The position numbers and the translations under genes were made by a program. A stretch of 35,745 nucleotides of DNA, taken from contig JAIQFM010000021.1 of assembly GCA_020073285.1 (NCBI GenBank), forward strand, positions 1-35,745, given 5' to 3'. This stretch comes from Terriglobia bacterium (lineage in GTDB: Bacteria; Acidobacteriota; Terriglobia; Terriglobales; Acidobacteriaceae). The notes below the pieces were generated by a model, which was not told the origin of the DNA, did no database searches, and saw only the letters and a list, made by a program, of their open reading frames with translations. Within the stretch, counting starts at the first letter, position 1. The number at the start of each line of letters is the position of its first letter. Positions 24,258 through 31,351 of this stretch are shown piece by piece.

Positions 24258-25049
24258 TTACCTGGTCATCGTGTTCACTTGCTGGAACATCTCATCGGCC
24301 GCCCGCGCGACGCGGGAATTCGCCTCGTACGAACGCTGCGCGAGGATCATCTGAATGAACTCTTCGACAACGTTGACGTTGGATTGTTCCAACGCGCCCT
24401 GCTGAAGCTCGCCCAGACCCTCGCTTCCCCCTGGTGTGCCGGTAATCGGGTCTCCGGAGGCAGTAGTCGCGAGAAACATGTTGTTGCCGACGCTGTTGAG
24501 CCCACCGGGATTGGCAAAGGTGGCGAGTTGGATGTTTCCGATCTGCTGAGCTTGCGCTTGGCCCGGCAGCATGACCGTCACGGTTCCATCAGCTCCGATG
24601 CTGACCGAGGTCGCATTCTGTGGAACGGTGATCGATGGTTCGAGCGAGTTCCCGTCGCCGGTCACGATGTTGCCTTGAGAATCCAGATGGAAGGTGCCTG
24701 CTCGCGTGTAGGCCGTCTCTCCACTTGGCATTGTGACCTGGAAAAACCCCTGGCCTTTGATCGTCAGGTCGAGCGGATTCCCGGTGAAACTGAGGTCGCC
24801 TTGCGCCTGGATGACCTCCGATGCGACCGAACGAGTACCCAGTCCGACTTGCAGTCCGGCCGAAACTGTCGTCTGTTGGGTAGCGGCAGATCCGGGAACG
24901 ACCAGGTTTTGATACATCAGGTCCTGGAACTGAATCCGGCGCCGCCTAAATCCCGTGGTGCTGGAGTTCGACAAGTTGTTGGCGATGTTATCCAGATTGA
25001 GTTGCTGCGCCATCATGCCGCTGGCGGCGGTATATAGAGATCTGTACAT
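24258..25049 (-). CDS. flgG: FlgG, distal rod protein
   Basis: FlgG forms the distal rod. The 263-residue protein has the axial signature at the N-terminus (LYTAASGMMAQQLNLDNIAN, then NSSTTGFRRRRIQFQDLMYQ) and the C-terminal EQSNVNVVEEFIQMILAQRS with YEANSRV. The length is typical. AAAGGATG precedes the ATG, 10 bases after the flgF stop. Confidence 0.97.
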   Translation of the reverse strand: MYRSLYTAASGMMAQQLNLDNIANNLSNSSTTGFRRRRIQFQDLMYQNLVVPGSAATQQTTVSAGLQVGLGTRSVASEVIQAQGDLSFTGNPLDLTIKGQGFFQVTMPSGETAYTRAGTFHLDSQGNIVTGDGNSLEPSITVPQNATSVSIGADGTVTVMLPGQAQAQQIGNIQLATFANPGGLNSVGNNMFLATTASGDPITGTPGGSEGLGELQQGALEQSNVNVVEEFIQMILAQRSYEANSRVARAADEMFQQVNTMTR

Positions 25050-25059
25050 GGCTCATCCT

Positions 25060-25794
25060 TTATGAAACGCGTGGCAAATCTTCAACCGCTGCGCGATTGA
25101 AGTCGGTATAGAAGACGCTCAAGGCGCGCTGCAGCATTTCCGCATTCCGCTGCAGCATGATCAGGCCCACCGAGGCCGCGACCGGATTCACGTTCGAAGC
25201 TTCCACCACGCCCTGGCGAGCCGCTGAATTCTTCGCCGGCTTTGCGGAATCCGGTGGGGCGGTGAAATACGACGCGCCTTCCGCGATCAAGTCATTGTTC
25301 GGAAACTCCACGAGTTTCAGCTTGGCGACGACGGCGCCACTCGAAGAGATCGTTCCATCGCTGCTTATCGATACCGGGCCGGCCGGCAGGTTGATCTTTC
25401 CGGCGTCGCCGAGGACAGCATCCCCGCCGGCGGTGACCAGTTCCCCGGTGGAGGAGATGGAGAAATGCCCATCCCGGGTATAGCGAATGCCGTTCTTTGT
25501 CTGCACCGAGAAGAACGCCGAACCCTCAATGCCCAGATCAAGGTCGTTTCCCGTACGTTCCAAATTGCCCGGAAGGAAGTCGACACGGGTACCGCCGACC
25601 ACGCCAAAGTCATTCACAGCGCGGGTAAGGGGATTGCGCGAGCGCTCCGCGGCTCCGGCCACCAGAGAACGGAAGTGCTCCCGCTGTCCCTTGTAGGCAG
25701 TGGTATTGATATTGGCGAGGTTATTGGCCGCGACGTCGAGGGCGTCGGTGCGGGCGATCAATCCTGCGCACGCTGCGTAGTAGCCGCTGTCCAT
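25060..25794 (-). CDS. flgF: FlgF-type basal-body rod protein
   Basis: A 244-residue rod protein of the FlgF/FlgG family. It starts MDSGYYAACAGLIARTDALD and continues VAANNLANINTTAYKGQREH, and ends with VVEASNVNPVAASVGLIMLQ and RNAEMLQRAL. The shorter length and position before flgG indicate FlgF, the proximal rod. An upstream in-frame start at 25848 is rejected because AGAGG lies just before ATG 25794 and the extension is not family-like. A sigma-54-like promoter lies about 160 bases upstream. Confidence 0.92.
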   Translation of the reverse strand: MDSGYYAACAGLIARTDALDVAANNLANINTTAYKGQREHFRSLVAGAAERSRNPLTRAVNDFGVVGGTRVDFLPGNLERTGNDLDLGIEGSAFFSVQTKNGIRYTRDGHFSISSTGELVTAGGDAVLGDAGKINLPAGPVSISSDGTISSSGAVVAKLKLVEFPNNDLIAEGASYFTAPPDSAKPAKNSAARQGVVEASNVNPVAASVGLIMLQRNAEMLQRALSVFYTDFNRAAVEDLPRVS

Positions 25795-25956
25795 GAGAAC
25801 CTCTGCGGCTGTGAAGTGCATTTTGGGGGCCAAGGAGACTTCCGGCACAACTCGCGTAAGTGCCGTATTTGCGTCCGTGATGATGAGACGGAGCCAATAA
25901 TTTGGGCGGAGGGGGACTGGATCAGATCATTCTTGCCGCGGCCACCGGGGTCACCC

Positions 25957-25972
25957 GGCAAGTTCTGCCCCA
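25957..25972 (-). promoter_or_regulatory. Sigma-54-like promoter upstream of flgF
   Basis: Read leftward, TGGGGCAGAACTTGCC has the invariant GG and GC separated by exactly 10 bases and matches TGG...C and TTGC of the -24/-12 consensus. It lies 20 bases after the cheX stop, in the 198-base gap before flgF. The predicted start near 25945 leaves a leader of about 150 bases. A short CCGGG/CCCGG inverted repeat (25946-25959) overlaps it. Confidence 0.5.
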
Positions 25973-25992
25973 CGATGGCCGCAGCTTACAAC

Positions 25993-26478
25993 TCACTCAT
26001 GCACGTCCAAGGTGATCGCCAGCGGCGCGCCCTCGTACCGCAGTTGCACCTGGCAGCGCAGGCCGTTCCCAACCGGGTGAAGGTCGTAATCGGCGCCGGT
26101 GATGACGGTGGGGACCGAGAGCATACATGAGTCAGTTACGCCCAATAACTTCGATTTGAAGTTGCCGGCGACCATGTTGCAGACCTCTCCCATGGCGTCC
26201 AGGAGAGCATCGGGTACCGCGCCGGGGTCGCCGCCCAGCATGCTGGAGGCGATCTTGTGCGCCGAAGCGGCCGTGCACTGAATGCGCATCAGGCCACACA
26301 GCGCTCCCGCCAAACCGACCATAGACGTGTACTGAGGCACCACTTCCTCATCCGCCGGGCAAGACTCAAGCGTCGCGCCCAGCATCATGGCAAACACTTC
26401 CTGGGCGGCCAACGTGAGCATGGGAAGAAACTTCTCAGCATTATTGGAGTGGGTGACGGCAGATTGGGGCGAGTTCAT
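25993..26478 (-). CDS. cheX: CheX-like CheY-phosphate phosphatase
   Basis: A 161-residue single CheX/CheC-type domain. The catalytic pair of the family, Glu and Asn three residues later, is present as Glu98 and Asn101 in GEVCNMVAGNFKSKL. Other family features are the N-terminal helix with FAMMLGATLE and SMVGLAGALCGLMRIQC. CheX proteins dephosphorylate CheY to end the signal, and no cheZ is seen in this window. The gene overlaps cheY by ATGA, supporting that partnership. Confidence 0.88.
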   Translation of the reverse strand: MNSPQSAVTHSNNAEKFLPMLTLAAQEVFAMMLGATLESCPADEEVVPQYTSMVGLAGALCGLMRIQCTAASAHKIASSMLGGDPGAVPDALLDAMGEVCNMVAGNFKSKLLGVTDSCMLSVPTVITGADYDLHPVGNGLRCQVQLRYEGAPLAITLDVHE

Positions 26479-26858
26479 GTGGACCTCACTAAAGGAAGAA
26501 CGTGCTCTTTGATCTGTTCGGGCGTAAACGGCTTGCGGATGTATCCCTTGGCGCCGTGCGAAAGCGCCTCCACCACGTGGGACTCCCCACCTTCTGTCGT
26601 GATCATCACGATGGGCACCCCGCTTAGCGAATTGAGACCCTGAACCTGCCGGACGAATTCCAGTCCATCCATCCCAGGCATGTTGATGTCGCTAAGAATA
26701 AGATCGGGCACTTTGGTTTGAAGAACGGCGAGCGCTTCCAGGCCATTAGCCGCTTCCAGCACTTCCGTGAACTCCACTCCGGCCTGGCGCAAAGACCGCG
26801 CGACGATCTTGCGCATCACCGACGAGTCGTCCACTATCAAGGCGCAAATAGCTTTCAT
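26475..26858 (-). CDS. cheY: CheY-type single-domain response regulator
   Basis: A 127-residue stand-alone receiver domain: Asp10-Asp11 acidic pair in LIVDDSSVMRK, phosphoacceptor Asp57 in LSDINMPGMDG, Thr in MITTEGG and Lys in YIRKPF. Phosphorylated by CheA, it would bind FliM (29541-30518), which keeps the CheY-binding motif. AAAGGA lies upstream of the ATG, 4 bases after the HDOD gene. It is away from cheA but coupled to cheX, and co-oriented with the switch genes. Confidence 0.95.
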   Translation of the reverse strand: MKAICALIVDDSSVMRKIVARSLRQAGVEFTEVLEAANGLEALAVLQTKVPDLILSDINMPGMDGLEFVRQVQGLNSLSGVPIVMITTEGGESHVVEALSHGAKGYIRKPFTPEQIKEHVLPLVRST

Positions 26859-26862
26859 TGCT

Positions 26863-27789
26863 TTATCCTTTGATCCTGATTAGTTTTGCCGCGGCGGCGT
26901 GGTTCGCGATCATCCTCTGCGCTTCCGGGTCGGAGCAGCGGGAGTCTTCCCTGGCGGGTCGCGGACCGGTATCCGTGAGCGAATGCCATGCCGGATTCGC
27001 AGACATCAGAGAGTCGAAAAACGTGTACGCGACGTCCGGTAGCGTGTTGGCCAGGTTGCACACCTCCAGGGAAGTGCTCATGAGGTTCGCGAATTCGTCA
27101 CCGGAATTTTCCCTGCAACTATCCCAGAGGTGACTCGACAACGAAGTAGGTACGTTCCAGGCGTCCGCCATCCGACGACCCAAGTCGCGGTAATCCGTGT
27201 GGAATTGATTGTTCTGCCACCGGACAGCATCCCGTGAGAATCCAAACCAGGCGGGAATGCGGCTCGCGTCCGGCTGGGCATAAGAGATGAACGGCAGCAG
27301 CCCGGCGCCGTGGAGCCAACCGGCTACGTAGGCTTGTTCTGGCTCGGGGAACGAACTCCTGTGCGCCAGCGTCCAACTTATGTCGGCGAGGAACTGGCAT
27401 TGCTCGCAGAGCACCTGCAACAGCCCCGAAGGGTGCGAGACCAGGTGTTCCGCCAAATACACGCCGATCACAACCGACCGTATGCGCCGGGAGCCAAGTA
27501 AAGCGATCCACTGCTCCAACTGCTGTTTCTGCAGCGACGGGCGCAGGGTCGATAGTGCGCAGGTCCATTGCAGTTGCTGCCGCCATGCCGGGGATTCTGA
27601 AAGAAGCGTCGAGATCTCGCTGAGATCGATAGTCGGCCGCGAGAGCAATTCGATCAGTCCATCAACCGATTGCGGCAGCCGCGGGATATGATCAAACACG
27701 CAGCCGGAGCTATGACGAACGTCCATCTCGCTGCCAGCGTGCTTGCCGCTATGCCTTGGCGCGAAAAAACCCTTCGGTGGAGAAAGCAT
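26863..27789 (-). CDS. HDOD-like protein with degenerate HD motif
   Basis: A 308-residue protein aligning in outline to HDOD domains (about 35-240): EQAYVAGWLHGAGLLPFISY at 151-170 corresponds to KAYLAGLLHDIGQIV of the first HDOD gene. Here His-Asp has become His160-Gly161, and the earlier metal-binding His is replaced in CEQCQFLADISW, so catalysis is very unlikely. The N-terminal 25 residues are basic and look disordered. The ATG has AGGA upstream. It is located directly upstream of cheY-cheX and downstream of the MshEN protein gene. A scaffold or regulatory role in the chemosensory branch is inferred. Confidence 0.8.
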   Translation of the reverse strand: MLSPPKGFFAPRHSGKHAGSEMDVRHSSGCVFDHIPRLPQSVDGLIELLSRPTIDLSEISTLLSESPAWRQQLQWTCALSTLRPSLQKQQLEQWIALLGSRRIRSVVIGVYLAEHLVSHPSGLLQVLCEQCQFLADISWTLAHRSSFPEPEQAYVAGWLHGAGLLPFISYAQPDASRIPAWFGFSRDAVRWQNNQFHTDYRDLGRRMADAWNVPTSLSSHLWDSCRENSGDEFANLMSTSLEVCNLANTLPDVAYTFFDSLMSANPAWHSLTDTGPRPAREDSRCSDPEAQRMIANHAAAAKLIRIKG

Positions 27790-27832
27790 ACTTAAGTCCT
27801 AATGCTTCCATCGGCATAAGGGCGCCCGCGCT

Positions 27833-28690
27833 TTAATTCAACAACGCGCTACTTTCGGGAGGCTCAACATTCCGTGTCTCGCCGATGAGACGGTCAGAGC
27901 CAAAAATGAGATCGACTCGCTGCCGGCCATGCAGCCGGATCCAGATGTCATTGCCAACCGATGCAGTTCGAATACTCGAAGCCCGGAGTGTTTCCGCGTA
28001 TCCCACCGTGATCCGAGTGATGTCTTCAGGGCTGGTTATGCTGGGCAACAGCACCTCATTCTCCGGTGCGAGCGCGGATAGGGACTCCTGGAGGGGCATG
28101 TCATCCACCATACACGGCACCACTGTGGCGCCAAGCGCCCGTTCGATGGCGCGAATGACGGGATAATGCACTTCGCAGCCGAAGGCCAGGTAGAGAGATC
28201 GGTTTTGTTCGGCGAAATGGACGGGCAGCATCGAATGTTTCCACAGGAGAGCTGCCGGAATGAAATCGTTCACATTCAGGCGCAAGCTCTTTTCGTTGAG
28301 CGGGAAAACGGGACATCTCCACTGAGTGGCGCGCGCCGCCGTAATCTGGCTGTCGTTCACTGCGCCCATGTTGCGAAGAATGTCTCCTACCCGGACCTCG
28401 GGGCATTCCTGCTGCATGCGCAAGGCGGCACGCAATGCGTCTGGAGAAATGAAGCCGCGAGAAAGGAGCGCCAGTCCCAACGGCAGGCGGCTTCGTACGG
28501 GCTCCGATCGGCGGCCGGGAGTGCCTGAGTGATGGAAGAGCTGGGATAGTTGTTCCTCGAGGCATTCCACACCGCATACCCAGGTATCATTCAAGGTGAG
28601 GCCGTTGTGCCGGAGGTGGACATACGGTAGTCTGCTTGCGCAGCGGTCATTCCTACAACGCGCGAATATCCCTGCCACATTCGGCACCAT
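27833..28690 (-). CDS. Cys-rich N-terminus plus MshEN-type domain protein
   Basis: A 285-residue protein I cannot assign to a named gene. The N-terminus has four cysteines (12, 17, 39, 43) in a C-x4-C ... C-x3-C layout around PYVHLRHNG and NDTWVCGVEC, suggesting a zinc ribbon. Residues 70-93 (PLGLALLSRGFISPDALR onward to Gln93) and 100-123 (RVGDILRNMGAVNDSQIT to Gln123) are two 24-residue motifs of the kind that binds c-di-GMP in MshE-type ATPase N-domains; the leading Arg of the first is Pro. The rest (about 125-250) resembles the remainder of a T2SSE N-terminal domain, without any ATPase. AAAGGAG precedes the ATG. It lies between fliN and the degenerate HDOD gene. Confidence 0.75.
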   Translation of the reverse strand: MVPNVAGIFARCRNDRCASRLPYVHLRHNGLTLNDTWVCGVECLEEQLSQLFHHSGTPGRRSEPVRSRLPLGLALLSRGFISPDALRAALRMQQECPEVRVGDILRNMGAVNDSQITAARATQWRCPVFPLNEKSLRLNVNDFIPAALLWKHSMLPVHFAEQNRSLYLAFGCEVHYPVIRAIERALGATVVPCMVDDMPLQESLSALAPENEVLLPSITSPEDITRITVGYAETLRASSIRTASVGNDIWIRLHGRQRVDLIFGSDRLIGETRNVEPPESSALLN

Positions 28691-28713
28691 TACGAATCTC
28701 CTTTACGATCTCG

Positions 28714-29529
28714 TCAGGACGACAACGACGCGAGTCGCTGACTGGGGGCGACGATCTCGGTGACTCGCAGACCGTAGTTTCCGTCGACTACCACCACCTC
28801 ACCGCGTGCGAGCACCTTGTCATCGACCAGCAGTTCGGCGGGCTCTTCCACGTGCTGCTCGAGCTCGACAACCGAGCCGGCATTAAGCGCGACAATTTCT
28901 TTCAGTTGCATGGTCCTTTTGCCGAAGCGGAGGCGAACTCTAAGCTCGACATCCAGTAAGAGATCGAAATTACGATTCGGCGGCAGGGGCTCCGTCGATG
29001 TCGGCGACGTGCTGGGAGCGGGTGTGGGTGCGGGCTCGGGGACAGAAAGCGAGTCCGTGAGTTCGTGGCCCATCAGCAGGCCCATGGTCAACGATTGCGT
29101 TCCGCGCCGCAGCAGAAGAGCATGAGTGGCAGCCGCGGGCCACGAAGGCGGGTCGACGGAAGTGAACGATAGCTCACATTTCCCGACGGCTGCCTTGATG
29201 GCGAGGGCCACGGTGCCAGCGAACTGACGCGCCAATTCCGAGACTGCGTCACGGTCCTCCGGCGTGAGCGCGGTGGCCTCGGCCGGCGGTTCTCCCATGA
29301 ACATGCGCGCCAGGTGAGCAGCAGCAGCCTCCTCGAACGCCAGCGCGAGACTGCCGTGGATAGGTCCCGCGGATTCAAAGCAAGCCACCACGCCGCCGGT
29401 CGCGGGCGCGGCGCTGCTCGGGCCGCATTCGCAGGCGACCGCTTCGCCGGCCAGTTGGGTGAGCACCGTCGAGATTCCCGAGCGCCACTCTTCGAGGTAC
29501 TTTGTCAATGCCATCGTCGCTTCCGGCAT
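28714..29529 (-). CDS. fliN: FliN/FliY-type motor switch protein with CheC-like N-terminal domain
   Basis: A 271-residue switch protein much longer than simple FliN (about 100-140). The C-terminal part (about 190-265) is the SpoA/FliN domain: FDLLLDVELRVRLRFGKRTM, LNAGSVVELEQHVEEPAELL, and LVDDKVLARGEVVVVDGNYG. A Pro/Ser/Thr linker (about 165-187) separates it from an N-terminal CheC/CheX-like domain (GPIHGSLALAF, then SELARQFAGTVALAIK). The phosphatase signature Glu-x-x-Asn is Glu98-x-x-Arg101, so that activity is probably lost. ATG 29529 is chosen for AAGGAG just upstream; it begins 11 bases after fliM. Confidence 0.9.
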   Translation of the reverse strand: MPEATMALTKYLEEWRSGISTVLTQLAGEAVACECGPSSAAPATGGVVACFESAGPIHGSLALAFEEAAAAHLARMFMGEPPAEATALTPEDRDAVSELARQFAGTVALAIKAAVGKCELSFTSVDPPSWPAAATHALLLRRGTQSLTMGLLMGHELTDSLSVPEPAPTPAPSTSPTSTEPLPPNRNFDLLLDVELRVRLRFGKRTMQLKEIVALNAGSVVELEQHVEEPAELLVDDKVLARGEVVVVDGNYGLRVTEIVAPSQRLASLSS

Positions 29530-29540
29530 TTTGTCTCCTT

Positions 29541-30518
29541 TTAGCGTCTCCACTGTTCCGGGGAGCTCGCAATCGTCCTCTCGATCAAGGCTGCACGCGC
29601 AACACCGTGTCGCGCGGCTTGTGCCGAGAACAACGGGGTGTTATTGACGAACACTGTGGCCGGCTGGTTCGCGGGAAAGCGGAAGGGCACGACTTCACCC
29701 AGTGCCATCTCCAACAACTTGCGCGTACAGATGGGCGCTTCGAGCGCGAGTTCGACCGGAAAACGGGCGGACAGCAGGTTGGTCGATATTCTGGCCACGG
29801 CGGCTGCCGAAGGCACCTGCTTTACCGGCGTCCAGCGCTGCATCAGGGTGCGGAGCAATGAATTGGAAGCCACCGCGGGCACTACGATGTTGACCGACCC
29901 GCGCGCCTCCGGCATGCGGAACTCGAACGTCAGCGCCAACACGCGCTCGGTGGGTCCGAAGACTCGAGCGACTTCCGATTGCGGCTGCCGTTGATCAAAA
30001 TCGCTGCCCAGGCCCACGTTGTGCCAGGTGCCGGACAGCTGGCGGAGGATCATGCTCACAATACTCTGGTAAATGCCTTCCTCAATCTCGGTCAAGTCGC
30101 GGATGTCTTTTTCCGGTCGGCCCCTGCCCCCGAGGAGAAGATCGACCATGGGCAGGGTGAGCGACATCTCAACCTGCACAATGCCAAGCGCATTCAGCGG
30201 CGACACACGGAAGCTCGCAAAATAGGCGAGATCGGGGACGCGATGCAGGAACTCCCGGAAAGTAAGCTGCTCAACCGAAACCATCGCCACTTCGAAGGCG
30301 ATGCGGAGATATGCGCCCAGCGAGTGCGAAAGATTGCGTGAGAAGACTTCATGAATCTGAGTGAGCGACCGGATCTGCTCCTTGGTGAGCTGGCCGGAAG
30401 CGCGAAAGTCACAAGTCGCGATCTCGCGTCCGCTTGTCGCGAGAGCTGGGTCGCGGCTGCCCCCCCTTGCCGCTCTCACGAGGGCGTCGATCTCGTCTTG
30501 GTTAAGGATTTTTTCCAT
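29541..30518 (-). CDS. fliM: FliM, flagellar motor switch protein
   Basis: FliM binds phospho-CheY and transmits it to the rotor. The 325-residue protein begins with the CheY-binding motif (ILNQDEIDALV), then the middle CheC-like domain (about 45-235: RNLSHSLGAYLRIAFEVAMV, LLLGGRGRPEKDIRDLTEIE) and the C-terminal SpoA domain (LSARFPVELALEAPICTRKL onward). It starts one base after the fliA stop and is followed by the FliY-type fliN. Confidence 0.97.
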   Translation of the reverse strand: MEKILNQDEIDALVRAARGGSRDPALATSGREIATCDFRASGQLTKEQIRSLTQIHEVFSRNLSHSLGAYLRIAFEVAMVSVEQLTFREFLHRVPDLAYFASFRVSPLNALGIVQVEMSLTLPMVDLLLGGRGRPEKDIRDLTEIEEGIYQSIVSMILRQLSGTWHNVGLGSDFDQRQPQSEVARVFGPTERVLALTFEFRMPEARGSVNIVVPAVASNSLLRTLMQRWTPVKQVPSAAAVARISTNLLSARFPVELALEAPICTRKLLEMALGEVVPFRFPANQPATVFVNNTPLFSAQAARHGVARAALIERTIASSPEQWRR

Positions 30519-30519
30519 G

Positions 30520-31326
30520 TTATCTGTGGACCCTGTCCTTCAAGGCTTGACGTTCTTGAGGCGGTACGGGACGGCTTTGCAGTAGCTGCTGAATGCGCGC
30601 GCGCAGGCTCAGAATCGCGGCGGAATGGATCTGCGACACGCGCGCCTCGCCCACACCGAGGACGGCTCCCACCTCCTTCATCGTGAGTTCTTCGTAGTAA
30701 TAAAGCGCGAGCACCTGGGACTGTTGTTTGGGCAGTTCTCCGATGCCACGCGCCAGCACATCCTTCATCTCGCCGCGCTCGTAGACGTGGAAAGGATCTT
30801 CTTCCGAGTCGTAAGGAATGTAGGAGATGATCTCTTCTTCGTGACCATCCTCGGAGTAGGTCTCCGCCTGCAGGCTGCCGAGATCGAGGCCGCGGAGGTT
30901 TCCCAGCAACTGCTGATACTCGGCGAGAGACATGCTTAGCTCGACTGCGATTTCGTCGTCACTCGGGTTTCTCCCCAGGACAGCGCCCAGGCGCGCCAGA
31001 GCTTCCTCGATGCGGCGCGCTTGCCGGCGCAGGTCGCGCGGGCTCCAGTCCAACTCGCGCAAGCCGTCCAGGATGGCTCCGCGGATTCGAAACTTCGCGT
31101 ACGACATCAGTTGCACTTTTTTCGAGGGATCGTATTTCCTGATCGCGTCGAGAAGGCCAAGCACGCCGGCGTTCATCAAATCGTCGAAGGGGACGTGTTG
31201 AGGCAGGCGATCGTGAATGCGTCGCGCGATGTAGCGCACTTGCGGCAACAGTTCGACCACCAGTTGCTCGCGGTCTTCCTCGGTGAGCGCGACGTGTTGT
31301 CGATATGCTTCTTCAACGGATTTCAT
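30520..31326 (-). CDS. fliA: FliA, sigma-28 factor for late flagellar genes
   Basis: FliA directs RNA polymerase to late flagellar and chemotaxis promoters. The 268-residue protein has region 2 (VPFDDLMNAGVLGLLDAIRK, then YAKFRIRGAILDGLRELDW), region 3 (IEEALARLGAVLGRNPSDDE) and region 4 with its helix-turn-helix (LTMKEVGAVLGVGEARVSQI). GAGG lies before the ATG, 25 bases after flhA. At least four matching promoters occur in this window, and its inhibitor FlgM is encoded at 21068-21355. Confidence 0.97.
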   Translation of the reverse strand: MKSVEEAYRQHVALTEEDREQLVVELLPQVRYIARRIHDRLPQHVPFDDLMNAGVLGLLDAIRKYDPSKKVQLMSYAKFRIRGAILDGLRELDWSPRDLRRQARRIEEALARLGAVLGRNPSDDEIAVELSMSLAEYQQLLGNLRGLDLGSLQAETYSEDGHEEEIISYIPYDSEEDPFHVYERGEMKDVLARGIGELPKQQSQVLALYYYEELTMKEVGAVLGVGEARVSQIHSAAILSLRARIQQLLQSRPVPPQERQALKDRVHR

Positions 31327-31351
31327 GGGTTCGCCTCACATCCGCAATTCA

